DNA of 64,000 nucleotides from Parvibaculum sp039680535 (GCF_039680535.1 NZ_JBDKSS010000013.1:186001-250000); one strand, 5' to 3'. Shown: positions 48,739-57,838, counted from the first letter of the stretch. The notes: a model not told the origin generated them from the sequence alone. Numbers and translations are program-made.

Positions 48739-50553
48739 ATGGAATTTGCCAACCACATCATTCTCATCGCAGCGGGACTGATCACCTTCTCGATCTTCGC
48801 GGGCGTGCTTTCCTCGCGGATCGGGGCTCCCCTGCTGCTCGTCTTTCTGGCTTTCGGCATGCTGGCGGGCGAAGACGGCCTGGGCGGTATCCAGTTCCAG
48901 GATTTCCGGGTGGCCTACCTCACCGGTTCGCTTGCGCTTGCCGTCATTCTCTTCGACGGCGGCCTCAGGACCACGCGCGAGCAATTCCGCCATGCGCTTT
49001 CCCCGGCCATCGTGCTCGCGACGGTCGGGGTCGCCGTCACGGCGGGGATCGTGGGCGTCGCTGCCCATTACCTGCTTGGCTACAACTGGGTAGAGGGACT
49101 GCTGCTCGGGGCCATTGTCGGTCCGACGGACGCCGCCGCCGTTTTCCTGCTCCTCCATTTGCGGGGCCTGCGCCTCAAGCCGCGCGTCGGTTCAGCGCTC
49201 GAAGTCGAATCCGGTCTCAACGACCCCATGTCGATCTTCATGACTCTGGCGCTGGTCGGTCTTGCCGCGCATGGCTTTCCCAAGGGCGGATGGGGCGAGA
49301 CGGCGCTTCAGCTCGGCCTCGATTTTCTCTGGCAGATGGGGGGCGGCCTGCTCTTCGGCCTCGTCGGCGGGCAGGTCGTGCTGCGCGCGGTGAACAGGCT
49401 CAAGTTCTCGGCGGGCATCTATCCGATCTTCGCCGGCGCCCTGGCTCTTGTGGTCTTCGCCGCCGCGCAGACGGTCGAGGCGTCCGGGTTCCTTGCCATC
49501 TATCTCGTCGGCACCACGCTCGGCAACAATCCGCACCGCGCCACCGCCGAGATCAGCCGCTTTTCGGACGGTCTCTCATGGCTCGCCCAGATCTGCATGT
49601 TCCTGATGATGGGGCTTCTCGTCACGCCGTCGAGGCTCGTCGGCGTGCTGGTGCCGTCGCTGGCCATAGCGGCGGTGCTGATCCTCGTCGCGCGTCCGGT
49701 CGCGGTGTTTCTCTCGCTCGCGCCGTTCAAATATGCGCGCGGCGAGCGGAGCTTCATCTCATGGGTAGGTTTGCGCGGCGCTGTCCCGATCTTCCTCGGG
49801 ACGATCCCTGTGCTTGAGCATGTCCGCCATGCGCAGACGATCTTTTCCGTTGCTTTCGTGGTGGTCATCGCCTCGCTCGTCGTGCAGGGCTGGACGATTT
49901 CATGGGCCGCGAAGCTCACGGAGGTCGAGCTGCCGCCGCGCCCCGCCGCCCGCGCCCGCGTCGAACTCGATCTGCCGGCCGGTGTCGGGCAGACGGTCGT
50001 TGCCTATACGGTCGATCCGATGAGCCTCGCCGCGCTCCGCCGCATGGCGCGCCTGCCGCTGCCGCAGGGCACCGAGATCATCTCGATCATGCGCGATGGG
50101 CAGGTGCGCAATACGCTGCCGTCCGACGGCGTCAGGGAGGGCGACATCGTCATGTTGCTCACCGAGTCGGATGCGCTTTCGCAACTCGACCGCCTGTTCG
50201 CCGCCCGCAAGGCGCGGGCGCGGGTCAAGGATGTAGGCTCGGTCGACTTCAAGCTCGATGGCAGCGCCAATGCGGGCAGCGTTGCCGACATGTATGGCTT
50301 CCTCGTCACGCCGCATGAGCGCGACCACACGCTGGCGAGCCTCATGCATGCGCGCCTTGGCCGGGATATCGATGAAGGCGCCCGCATCCGCGCCGGCACG
50401 GTCGAACTCGTCGCGCTCTCCATCGGCGAGGAGGGGAGCCCGCGGCGCATCGGCCTCGACCTCGACCCGCCGCCGCCACAAAGCGCCGCGACGCGCATGC
50501 GCCTTCGTCTGGCCGAGATCAGGAACTCTGTGAAGGATCTGTTTCTCTCCTGA
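48739..50553 (+). CDS. Potassium/proton antiporter (CPA1, NhaP2/CvrA type)
   Basis: 604 aa from the ATG at 48739; no good ribosome site is visible, and the open frame upstream is antisense to the dehydrogenase. About 12 transmembrane segments. The family motif VGPTDAAAVFLLL and ALEVESGLNDPMSIF, with the membrane Asp of NDP, is intact. Two cytoplasmic regulatory parts follow: an RCK_C-like segment (about 425-500, PLPQGTEIISIMRDGQVRNTLPSDGVREGDIVMLLTE) and a C-terminal region that resembles the transporter-associated CorC_HlyC-type domain (VADMYGFLVTPHERDHTLASLM.ARLG). It expels K+ in exchange for protons. Confidence 0.9.
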   Translation: MEFANHIILIAAGLITFSIFAGVLSSRIGAPLLLVFLAFGMLAGEDGLGGIQFQDFRVAYLTGSLALAVILFDGGLRTTREQFRHALSPAIVLATVGVAVTAGIVGVAAHYLLGYNWVEGLLLGAIVGPTDAAAVFLLLHLRGLRLKPRVGSALEVESGLNDPMSIFMTLALVGLAAHGFPKGGWGETALQLGLDFLWQMGGGLLFGLVGGQVVLRAVNRLKFSAGIYPIFAGALALVVFAAAQTVEASGFLAIYLVGTTLGNNPHRATAEISRFSDGLSWLAQICMFLMMGLLVTPSRLVGVLVPSLAIAAVLILVARPVAVFLSLAPFKYARGERSFISWVGLRGAVPIFLGTIPVLEHVRHAQTIFSVAFVVVIASLVVQGWTISWAAKLTEVELPPRPAARARVELDLPAGVGQTVVAYTVDPMSLAALRRMARLPLPQGTEIISIMRDGQVRNTLPSDGVREGDIVMLLTESDALSQLDRLFAARKARARVKDVGSVDFKLDGSANAGSVADMYGFLVTPHERDHTLASLMHARLGRDIDEGARIRAGTVELVALSIGEEGSPRRIGLDLDPPPPQSAATRMRLRLAEIRNSVKDLFLS

Positions 50554-50618
50554 TGTTTCTGGTGTCGGCGGAATAATTGCCTACACTTCTCCCAAACAAA
50601 ACTCAGGGAGAGGACGCC

Positions 50619-51391
50619 ATGGATATCAATCTCAAGGGCAAGAAGGCCATTGTCACCGGCGCGACGCGCGGCATTGGCCGGGCCATCGCGGAGACGCTTG
50701 CCGCCGAAGGTGCCGACGTTGCCATCTGCGCGCGCAACCAGCTTCAGGTGAACGAAACGGTCGAGTCCCTTCAGAAGCGGGGCGTTAAGGCCTTTGGCGG
50801 CGTGGTCGACATCGCCGACGGCGAGGCTTTCAAGGCGTGGATCGCCGAGGCGGGCCAGCTCTTCTCGGTGGTATCGACATTCTCGTTTCCAACGCCTCGG
50901 CGCTTCAGAACGGCAACACGGAAGCGGCGTGGAAGGCAGGCTTCGAGATCGACGTTCTCGGCGCCGTCCGCGCGACGGATGCGGCCATGCCGTTTCTCGA
51001 GAAAGCGGCCGAGAAGAACGGCGATGCCTCCGTCGTCATCATCTCGTCCATATCTGCTGCCGAGACGACCAGCGCCAATTCCTATGGCGCCATGAAGGCT
51101 GCCCAGATCCACTTCGCCAAGGGGCTTGCCAAGGAGAAGGCCGGCAAGCATGTCCGCGTCAACACGGTTTCTCCGGGCACGGTCTATTTCAAGGGCGGCG
51201 TCTGGGACATGATCGAGCAGCACATGCCCGACGTCTTCAAGGGCGCGATGGATCGCAACCTCACGGGCCGCATGGCGACCCCGCAGGACATTGCGAACGC
51301 GACGGTATTCCTGTCGAGCCCGGCGTCGTCCTTCACCACCGGAATCAACATGGTGGTCGACGGCGCGTTCACGAGCCGGGTGAACTTCTGA
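50619..51391 (+). pseudogene. SDR-family oxidoreductase gene with a single frameshift
   Basis: GGGAGAGGACGCC precedes the ATG at 50619. The first frame encodes a normal SDR start (KKAIVTGATRGIGRAIAETLAAEGADVAIC) to about WIAEAGQLF near 50865, then runs into unrelated sequence. One base back, a second frame continues with GGIDILVSNASALQNGN, SSISAAETTSANSYGAMKAAQ (Ser-Tyr-Lys) and the end VVDGAFTSRVNF at 51391. The whole span is 773 bases, one short of 258 codons, so loss of one base within 50850-50872 explains the break. Either a real mutation or a sequencing error; no slippery heptamer is present. The 3' end overlaps the convergent amidotransferase gene by 23 bases. Confidence 0.85.
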
Positions 51392-52130
51392 GGAAGGCCG
51401 GGGTGGGGCCCTGGAGCCCCATCCACCTCGCCATCACGCGTCGCGCGAAATCCTGCTGCGGGTTCAGCACATCTTCGATCGGTCCGATCGCGGCCTCGAT
51501 CTCGGTGAGGGCTACGCCTTCATGGATCGCCCTCTGGGCCATCCATTCTTCGAGCGTCTCGCGCGTGAGTTCCAGATGGAACTGGAATGCATAAGTCTTG
51601 TCGCCGATGCGGAAGGACTGGTTGGTCCAGACCGGCCGCGTCGACAGTTGCACCGCGCCGGCGGGAATCTCGAATATGTCCTGATGCCACTGCACGATGG
51701 GCAGCTCCGGTTCCGCGTCGTGGAGCAGCGCGTCTTCTTTCGCCGCGTCGAGCCAGGTCTGGGGCAGGAAGCCGAACTCGTCGGTATCGCCCATCTTGTA
51801 GACGTCGGCGCCGAAGGCGCTGGCCACGAGCTGCGAGCCGAGGCAGACCCCCATGACCGGCTTCTCCGCGCCGTGGAAGCTGCGAATGAGCGACTTCGTC
51901 TTGTCGATGAACGGGTATTTGTCGGCCTCGTAGACGCCCATCGGCCCGCCCATGATGACGAGGCCGTCATGCGCGTGATGCCCTTCCGGCACTTCGTCGA
52001 GCGGCCGGGAAGGATCCCCGAAGCCGTAATGGATGACCCGGACTTCGCAGTCTGCCCCCTGCGCGCGCGCTTCATCGAGCAGCACGCCGGGCGGCGACAT
52101 GGTGTCGTTGACGAGAAAGAGGATACGCAT
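51369..52130 (-). CDS. Class I glutamine amidotransferase-like protein
   Basis: 253 aa. The triad is recognisable: nucleophile Cys96 in VMGVCLGSQLVASAFGA, and the His-Glu pair in YAFQFHLELT. PMGVYEADKYPF is the usual loop of the stand-alone GMP-synthase-like GATase family (YfeJ type), with the aromatic 'MGGPMGVYE' element intact. Such enzymes release ammonia from glutamine or gamma-glutamyl compounds; the acceptor is unknown. The start lacks a strong ribosome site. Convergent with the broken SDR gene, and 25 bases upstream of the proline iminopeptidase gene's end on the same strand. Confidence 0.87.
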   Translation of the reverse strand: MRILFLVNDTMSPPGVLLDEARAQGADCEVRVIHYGFGDPSRPLDEVPEGHHAHDGLVIMGGPMGVYEADKYPFIDKTKSLIRSFHGAEKPVMGVCLGSQLVASAFGADVYKMGDTDEFGFLPQTWLDAAKEDALLHDAEPELPIVQWHQDIFEIPAGAVQLSTRPVWTNQSFRIGDKTYAFQFHLELTRETLEEWMAQRAIHEGVALTEIEAAIGPIEDVLNPQQDFARRVMARWMGLQGPTPAFLRSSPGS

Positions 52131-52155
52131 GCGGAGAACTTCTTCGTGGGAGGCG

Positions 52156-53121
52156 TCACACCTTAGCGAAGCGGTCGCTGGCGCGCACCATCACATCGAC
52201 GATGCCGGGTTCGGTCGCCGTGTGCCCCGCATCGGGGACGACGTTCAATTCCACGTCGGGCCAGGCCTTGGCGAGTTCCCAGGCCGTGAACATCGGCGTC
52301 ACCACGTCATAGCGGCCTTGCGCGATCACGCCCGGAATGCCCTTCAAGAGGTGGGCGTTCTGGATGAGCTGATCCTGTGGGCGGAAGAAGCCCTCATTCA
52401 TGAAGTAGTGGCACTCGATGCGCGCGAAGGCGATGGCGAAATGACCGTCGGAGAAGCGCGACACGCGGTCGGCGTCGGGCAGCAGCGACAGGGTCGTACC
52501 TTCCCACGTGCTCCAGGCCTTGGCGCAGGCGAGCTTCTCAGCCTCGTTGTCGCCGGTCAGGCGCTTGTAATAGGCCGCCATGAGGTTGCCGCGTTCGGCC
52601 TCGGGGATCGGCGCGATGAAGTGCTCCCAGGCGTCCGGGAACATCGCATCCGTTCCTTCCTGATAGAACCAGTGAAGCTCGCGCTTCCGCAGCGTGAAGA
52701 TGCCGCGCATGATGATCTCGGTCACGCGGTCGGGGTGCGTCTCGGCATAGGCCAGCGCCAGCGTCGAGCCCCATGAGCCGCCGCAGAGCTGCCAGCGCTC
52801 GATCTTCAGATGCTCCCGCAGCCGCTCCATGTCGGCGACGAGATCCCAGGTCGTGTTCTCGCGCAGCTCGGCATGGGGTGTCGACTTGCCGCTGCCGCGC
52901 TGGTCGAAGAGGACGATTCGGTAGGCCTTGGGGTCGTGGGTCCGCCGCATGGTCGGGTTCGAACCGCCGCCGGGACCGCCATGAATGATGACGACGGGCT
53001 TGCCCACCGGGTTGCCGCATTCCTCGAAATAGATCGTGTGTAGGTCGGAAACCTTCAGATAGCCGGTCTTGTAGGGCTCGATTTCGGGGTAGAGCGTCCG
53101 TCGTGCGGCAGTATCGAACAT
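52156..53121 (-). CDS. pip: Proline iminopeptidase
   Basis: 321 aa from the ATG at 53121 (CAGGATTC upstream); an ATG at 53211 would add 30 residues not found in the family as I know it. Peptidase S33 features: YPEIEPYKTGYLKVSDLHTIYFEECGNP, the 'HGGPGGG' oxyanion motif, FDQRGSGKSTPHAEL, the nucleophile elbow CGGSWGSTLAL, and GRYDVVTPM and AGHTATEPG with the Asp and His. It removes N-terminal proline from peptides in the cytoplasm. Probably transcribed ahead of the amidotransferase gene. Confidence 0.93.
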   Translation of the reverse strand: MFDTAARRTLYPEIEPYKTGYLKVSDLHTIYFEECGNPVGKPVVIIHGGPGGGSNPTMRRTHDPKAYRIVLFDQRGSGKSTPHAELRENTTWDLVADMERLREHLKIERWQLCGGSWGSTLALAYAETHPDRVTEIIMRGIFTLRKRELHWFYQEGTDAMFPDAWEHFIAPIPEAERGNLMAAYYKRLTGDNEAEKLACAKAWSTWEGTTLSLLPDADRVSRFSDGHFAIAFARIECHYFMNEGFFRPQDQLIQNAHLLKGIPGVIAQGRYDVVTPMFTAWELAKAWPDVELNVVPDAGHTATEPGIVDVMVRASDRFAKV

Positions 53122-53512
53122 GTAGAATCCTGAGATTTCGCTGCTGGCAAATGGGGTGAATCCCGTGGGCGCATTCGGCGCTTCCGGCCGCGCGCCGTCA
53201 ACCGGAATCAAGGCTTTGATAAGGCTCGGCTTTTCCCCCGGACCCTACGTCCGTCTGTAAGATGTTAACTACTTTTTTGTCGTCGGCCCGACACAAGTCG
53301 TTGACGAGAATCAAAGCTGAGCTACTATATCTGGACGCGTCGCGCTTCGGCGAAACACTAGATAGAGCAGAAGCCGGCGCATTCATCGAAATCTGGGTTC
53401 TGCCCACGGTTCGGGCAGATGAACGGTGAAGGCTTATGCCTTCGCCGGCGGGATATGTCGCGCTTTTCCGTGGCGGCGGAGGTGAGTGCGAATGGGGCTG
53501 AAGGGGAATTCA
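53122..53512. other. Intergenic region upstream of nrdA
   Basis: This 391-base region separates the divergent pip and nrdA genes. It contains the nrd promoter with two NrdR-like boxes (separate entry), an AT-rich patch near 53258-53280 (TTAACTACTTTTTTG) and, at its right end, two possible ribosome sites for nrdA. No small gene is evident. Confidence 0.6.
53301..53370 (+). promoter_or_regulatory. nrdAB promoter with two NrdR-like boxes
   Basis: TTGACG (53301-53306) and TACTAT (53323-53328) are 16 bases apart. Box 1, CTACTATATCTGGACG (53322-53337), covers the -10; box 2, ACACTAGATAGAGCAG (53355-53370), lies 33 bases further. Both match about 10 of 16 positions of the NrdR consensus (ACAC.ATAT..TGTGT type), and the near three-turn spacing is that of known NrdR box pairs. 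Their place over and after the -10 suits repression by NrdR when dATP is high. Confidence 0.55.
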
Positions 53513-55504
53513 ATGCTGAACGATACGTCGAAAGCTGTCGATGCGAACGAGATCGAGGCGGCGCTTTCCGGTCTCATCACGGGCGAACTGGCACCGAAGC
53601 GTGGCGAGGCGCGGCGTCCGCGCGCCGACCTCCTCGAGCCGGAAATGCCCTTCGGCGAGATGGATCAGGCCGTGCAGCATGCGCATGGCTATCGCGTGAA
53701 GCTCGACCACAGCCGTGATGCGCTGTTGACCGAATTCGGCAAGGCGACGCTCCGCGACCGCTACCTCATGCCCGGCGAGTCCTTCCAGGACCTGTTCGCC
53801 CGCGTCGCGTCCTATTACGCCGACGACGAGGCCCATGCGCAGCGCCTCTACGACTATATTTCCAAGCTCTGGTTCATGCCCGCGACGCCCGTCCTCTCCA
53901 ATGGCGGCACGCAGCGCGGATTGCCGATCTCCTGCTTCCTCAATGAAGCATCCGACAGCCTCGAAGGCATTGTCGGGTTGTGGAACGAGAATGTCTGGCT
54001 CGCTGCCAAGGGCGGCGGCATCGGCTCCTATTGGGGCAACCTGCGCTCCATCGGCGAGACGGTCCACGGTAACGGCAAGACCTCCGGCATCATTCCCTTC
54101 ATCCGCGTCATGGACTCGCTGACGCTGGCGATCAGCCAGGGCTCGCTCCGCCGCGGTTCCGCCGCCGTCTATCTGCCGGTCGATCACCCGGAAGTGGAAG
54201 AGTTCATGGAACTCCGCCGCCCCACGGGTGGCGATCCGAATCGCAAGGCGCTCAACCTGCATCACGGCATCCTCGTCTCCGACGCCTTCATGCGCGCGGT
54301 CGAGGCTGATGGCGACTGGGAACTGAAGAGCCCGAAGGACCGTTCGGTGCAGAAAACGGTTTCCGCGCGCTCGCTCTGGATCCGCATGCTCACCTCGCGC
54401 ATCGAGACGGGCGAGCCCTACATCATCTTCAAGGACACCGTGAACAATGCGCGGCCGGAGCATCACAAGCTCGCCGGCCTTGAGGTCAAGACCTCGAACC
54501 TCTGCGCCGAAATCACGCTGCCCACTGGCATCGACCACCTCGGCAAGCAGCGCACCGCCGTCTGCTGCCTCTCCTCGCTCAACTTCGAAACCTTCTTCGA
54601 GTGGCAGGATCATCCGAGCTTCATCGAGGACACGATGCGTTTCCTCGACAACGTGCTGCAGGACTTCATCGACCGCGCACCGGACGAAATGGCGCGGGCG
54701 AAATATGCCGCTGCGCGCGAGCGTTCGGTCGGCCTTGGCATCATGGGCTTCCACTCCTTCCTGCAGGCCAACATGATCCCCTTCGAGGGCGTGATGGCGA
54801 AGGTCTGGAACAAGCGCATGTTCCAGCACATCAAGACGCAAGCTGATGCAGCCTCGAAGAAGCTCGCCGAAGAGCGCGGCGCCTGCCCGGATGCGGCGGA
54901 CTACGGCTTCAACGAGCGCTTCTCGAACAAGACGGCGATCGCGCCGACTGCCTCGATCTCGATCATCACCGGCGGTACCTCGCCAGGCATCGAGCCGATC
55001 GCGGCCAACAGCTTCACGCACAAGACGCTGTCCGGTTCCTTCAACGTCCGCAACCGTCACCTGATGAAGCTGCTGGAAGAGAAGGGCCAGAACACGGATG
55101 ACGTGTGGTCCTCCATCGTCACCAATGGCGGCTCCGTGCAGCATCTCGACTTCCTCTCGGACGAAGAGAAGGACGTCTTCAAGACCGCCTTCGAACTCGA
55201 CCAGCGCTGGGTGATCGAGCATGCGGGCGACCGTGCGCCGATGATCGACCAGGCGCAGTCGGTGAACCTCTTCCTGCCGGCCGACATTCACAAGCGCGAC
55301 CTGCACCAGCTCCACTTCCAGGCCTGGAAGAAGGGCGTGAAGAGCCTCTATTACTGCCGCTCGCTCTCGATCCAGCGCGCCGAAAAGGCGGAGGTTGTCT
55401 CGCTCGTGCCGGCGAAGAAGCTCGACGTGAAGACGCTCGATCAGGTCGCGACGGAAGCCCGCCGCGAAACGGTCGAATACGAAGAGTGCCTTGCCTGCCA
55501 GTGA
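53513..55504 (+). CDS. nrdA: Class I ribonucleotide reductase, large subunit
   Basis: 663 aa from the ATG at 53513 (AAGGGG upstream); an ATG at 53492, with GGAGG nine bases before it, would add seven residues and is equally possible. Active-site parts are intact: the thiyl Cys in TSNLCAEITLP, the redox Cys in PISCFLNEASDS, APTASISIITGGTSPGIEP, the Tyr pair in SLYYCRSLS, and the C-terminal redox pair Cys659 and Cys662 in EECLACQ. About 60 residues precede the catalytic core, too few for an ATP-cone and without its VxKRDG motif, so dATP inhibition through this domain seems absent. Reduces ribonucleoside diphosphates with NrdB, encoded downstream. Confidence 0.93.
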   Translation: MLNDTSKAVDANEIEAALSGLITGELAPKRGEARRPRADLLEPEMPFGEMDQAVQHAHGYRVKLDHSRDALLTEFGKATLRDRYLMPGESFQDLFARVASYYADDEAHAQRLYDYISKLWFMPATPVLSNGGTQRGLPISCFLNEASDSLEGIVGLWNENVWLAAKGGGIGSYWGNLRSIGETVHGNGKTSGIIPFIRVMDSLTLAISQGSLRRGSAAVYLPVDHPEVEEFMELRRPTGGDPNRKALNLHHGILVSDAFMRAVEADGDWELKSPKDRSVQKTVSARSLWIRMLTSRIETGEPYIIFKDTVNNARPEHHKLAGLEVKTSNLCAEITLPTGIDHLGKQRTAVCCLSSLNFETFFEWQDHPSFIEDTMRFLDNVLQDFIDRAPDEMARAKYAAARERSVGLGIMGFHSFLQANMIPFEGVMAKVWNKRMFQHIKTQADAASKKLAEERGACPDAADYGFNERFSNKTAIAPTASISIITGGTSPGIEPIAANSFTHKTLSGSFNVRNRHLMKLLEEKGQNTDDVWSSIVTNGGSVQHLDFLSDEEKDVFKTAFELDQRWVIEHAGDRAPMIDQAQSVNLFLPADIHKRDLHQLHFQAWKKGVKSLYYCRSLSIQRAEKAEVVSLVPAKKLDVKTLDQVATEARRETVEYEECLACQ

Positions 55505-55550
55505 GGCAGGGTATTCGCGTCGGGTAAAAAGCGTTTCATTGAATTATAGC

Positions 55551-55635
55551 GTCATTGCCGGGCTCGACCCGGCAATCCGGAGCCGGAGGCGCAGGGCCTC
55601 CTGCTCCGGATGCCGGATCAGGTCCGGGCATGACG
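55551..55635. repeat. Extragenic palindromic repeat between nrdA and nrdB
   Basis: GTCATTGCCGGG-ctcga-CCCGGCAATCC, then CGGAGCCGGAGGC...GCCTCCTGCTCCGG and GATGCCGGATCAGGTCCGG-gcatgacg: three nested or adjacent hairpins within the nrd operon. May alter the ratio of nrdA to nrdB mRNA. Confidence 0.88.
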
Positions 55636-55660
55636 AACCAGGTGAATAGGGAATAAACCC

Positions 55661-56620
55661 ATGTCGCTGCTCGAAGAACGTCACGTCTACAAGCCCTTCC
55701 GCTATCCCTGGGCCTATGAGGCATGGCTGACGCAGCAGCGTATTCATTGGCTGCCGGAGGAAGTTCCGCTGGCGGACGATGTGAAGGACTGGGCGAAGAA
55801 GCTCACCGACGGCGAGCGCAATCTTCTGACGCAGATTTTCCGCTTCTTCGTTCAGGCCGACGTCGAAGTGAACAATTGCTACATGAAGCACTATTCGCGC
55901 GTCTTCAAGCCGACCGAAGTGCAGATGATGCTGGCTGCCTTCTCCAACATGGAGACGATCCACATTTCGGCCTACAGCCATCTGCTCGACACGATCGGCA
56001 TGCCGGAGTCCGAGTACGAAGCCTTCCTGAAATACAAGCAGATGAAGGACAAGTACGACTACATGCAGGAATGGGGCGTCGATACGAAGGAAGACATCGC
56101 CAAGACACTGGCGGTCTTCGGCGCCTTCACCGAAGGTGTGCAGCTTTTCGCCTCCTTCGCGATCCTCATGAACTTCCCGCGCTTCAACAAGATGAAGGGC
56201 ATGGGCCAGATCATCACATGGTCGGTGCGCGACGAGTCGCTGCACACCAATTCGGCGATCAAGCTCTTCCGCACCTTCGTCGAGGAGAACCCGGAAGTCT
56301 GGACCGAAGAACTTCAGCGCGACATCTACAAGGCCTGCGAGACGATCATCCACCACGAGGATGCCTTCATTGACCTCGCCTTCGAGATGGGTGCCATCGA
56401 AGGGCTCACCGCCGCCGAAGTGAAGAGCTACATTCGCTACATTGCGGACCGGCGCCTGACGCAGCTCAATCTTCAGGCCATCTACCGCACGGACAAGAAC
56501 CCGCTGCCCTGGATGGACGAGATGCTGAACGGCATCGAGCACGCGAATTTCTTCGAGAACCGCGCGACGGAATATTCCAAGGCCTCGACCAAGGGCACCT
56601 GGGACGAAGCTTTCGACTGA
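55661..56620 (+). CDS. nrdB: Class I ribonucleotide reductase, small subunit
   Basis: 319 aa; AGGGAATAAACCC precedes the ATG. Ferritin-like helices supply metal ligands: QADVEVNNCY, NMETIHISAYSHL (Glu-x-x-His), FGAFTEGVQLFASF, and SVRDESLHTNSAI (Glu-x-x-His). Tyr105 in ISAYSHLL stands where the radical tyrosine of E. coli NrdB is, so a tyrosyl radical enzyme is expected. No N-terminal ATP-cone is present on this subunit either. Length is shorter than E. coli NrdB (375 aa), nearer the compact class I forms of alphaproteobacteria. It forms the radical that NrdA uses. Confidence 0.93.
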   Translation: MSLLEERHVYKPFRYPWAYEAWLTQQRIHWLPEEVPLADDVKDWAKKLTDGERNLLTQIFRFFVQADVEVNNCYMKHYSRVFKPTEVQMMLAAFSNMETIHISAYSHLLDTIGMPESEYEAFLKYKQMKDKYDYMQEWGVDTKEDIAKTLAVFGAFTEGVQLFASFAILMNFPRFNKMKGMGQIITWSVRDESLHTNSAIKLFRTFVEENPEVWTEELQRDIYKACETIIHHEDAFIDLAFEMGAIEGLTAAEVKSYIRYIADRRLTQLNLQAIYRTDKNPLPWMDEMLNGIEHANFFENRATEYSKASTKGTWDEAFD

Positions 56621-56634
56621 CATCACCCACCGGT

Positions 56635-56720
56635 GTCATCCCGGCGAAAGCCGGGATCCATTGGTTCCCTCAGCAAGTGATAGAAAGACGTGGATGGCCC
56701 GAATAAATCGGGCCATGACG
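56635..56720. repeat. Extragenic palindromic repeat after nrdB
   Basis: GTCATCCCGGC-gaaa-GCCGGGATCC (56635-56658) and GGATGGCCCGA-ataaa-TCGGGCCATGAC (56693-56719): two hairpins of the same family. No T-run follows, so it is not a standard terminator. Confidence 0.9.
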
Positions 56721-56811
56721 GATTGGGGATGGCGGATATCAACGCTGGCAGGCACGGCGTCGCGCTCTGACCCCCTGTTATTTCCGGACGCGCTGGCATA
56801 GGCTTTCGCCC

Positions 56812-57774
56812 ATGCGCACATTCATCGCCGTCATCATTCTGTCTTTCGTTTCAAGCGCCGCCTTCGCGGCCGAGCCTTGCGAGCCGCGCGCGAAGGTCGC
56901 GCCCGCCTTGCATCGGCTTGAAGCCGCGATGACGAAGGATCGCTTCGTCACCTACACGCCGACTTCGCTGAAGGTGATCGAGGGCGAGGTGAAGCCCGCC
57001 AATGCGGAGAGCATCCGCGCCGACCTCAAGGCCCTGCGCCCCTGGTTCGATGCGCTGGTTACCTACACCGCGCGCGATGGCGGCGAGCTCATTCCCGGCA
57101 TCGCCGAGGAGCTTGGCTACAAGGCCATCATCATCGGCATCTGGACGCCGGGCGACCCGGAGGAACTTCGCAACGCGCTGACGCTGGCGCGGCGCTATCC
57201 GAAGCTCGTCGTCGGCCTTTCGCTCGGCAACGAAATCGTCTTCGGCAAGCGCGGAACATGGGAGCAGCTCGCCCGCTATGTGAAGCTCACCCGTGAGCGT
57301 GTGCCCGACCTTCCGATCACCGTCTCCGAACCCTTCGCGCAGTTCCTCGAAAGCGGCGCGAGCGATGTGCGCGACGATCTCGATTTCCTGCTGGTGAATG
57401 TGCACCCGATCTTCGAGAGCTGGTTCAAGACGGCCGGCCCGGAGAACTGGGCGGACTTTGACGTGAAGATCGTCGATAAGCTGGCGGGCTCCTTCTGCGG
57501 CCCCATCCTCATCAAGGAAACGGGCCTGCCCACTGGTCCTGCGGACATGGGCTATGACGAGGCGAAACAGGCCGCCTTCTGGCGCGCGCTGGAGCGCCAG
57601 ATGCCGCCCTCGAAGGCCCATGCCTTCTCCTACTTTGCCGCTTTCGATGCCCCCTGGCGGACGGCTGATTTCAACCCGGTTGCGGGCAGCCACCCCGAAG
57701 AAGCCTTCTGGGGCCTTTTCACCGAAGCCCGCGCGCCGAAGCCTGCCATTCAGGGTCTGAAAAAGCTGCCCTAG
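56812..57774 (+). CDS. Secreted GH17-like glycosidase
   Basis: 320 aa. Signal peptide about residues 1-19 (FVSSAAFA). The (beta/alpha)8 fold is suggested by alternating segments; catalytic glutamates are likely Glu141 in GLSLGNEIVF (the Asn-Glu acid/base of clan A) and Glu236 in ILIKETGLPTGP (the nucleophile). FVTYTPTSL at the front and VNVHPIFESWF in the middle also fit GH17, whose members cut beta-1,3-glucans, including proteins linked to glucan synthesis in bacteria. Exported to the periplasm. No neighbouring glucan genes. Confidence 0.72.
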   Translation: MRTFIAVIILSFVSSAAFAAEPCEPRAKVAPALHRLEAAMTKDRFVTYTPTSLKVIEGEVKPANAESIRADLKALRPWFDALVTYTARDGGELIPGIAEELGYKAIIIGIWTPGDPEELRNALTLARRYPKLVVGLSLGNEIVFGKRGTWEQLARYVKLTRERVPDLPITVSEPFAQFLESGASDVRDDLDFLLVNVHPIFESWFKTAGPENWADFDVKIVDKLAGSFCGPILIKETGLPTGPADMGYDEAKQAAFWRALERQMPPSKAHAFSYFAAFDAPWRTADFNPVAGSHPEEAFWGLFTEARAPKPAIQGLKKLP

Positions 57775-57838
57775 CGAACACTTCCCACGCGGCGTCCGCT
57801 CCCCTATGGTCGCGTCCACAGACCGGGGAGGGGAACCC

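Noticed and set aside
50850..50872. Programmed -1 frameshift in the SDR gene
   Set aside because: A change to the -1 frame fits, but no X-XXY-YYZ slippery site or following pseudoknot is present, and SDRs are not known to use recoding.
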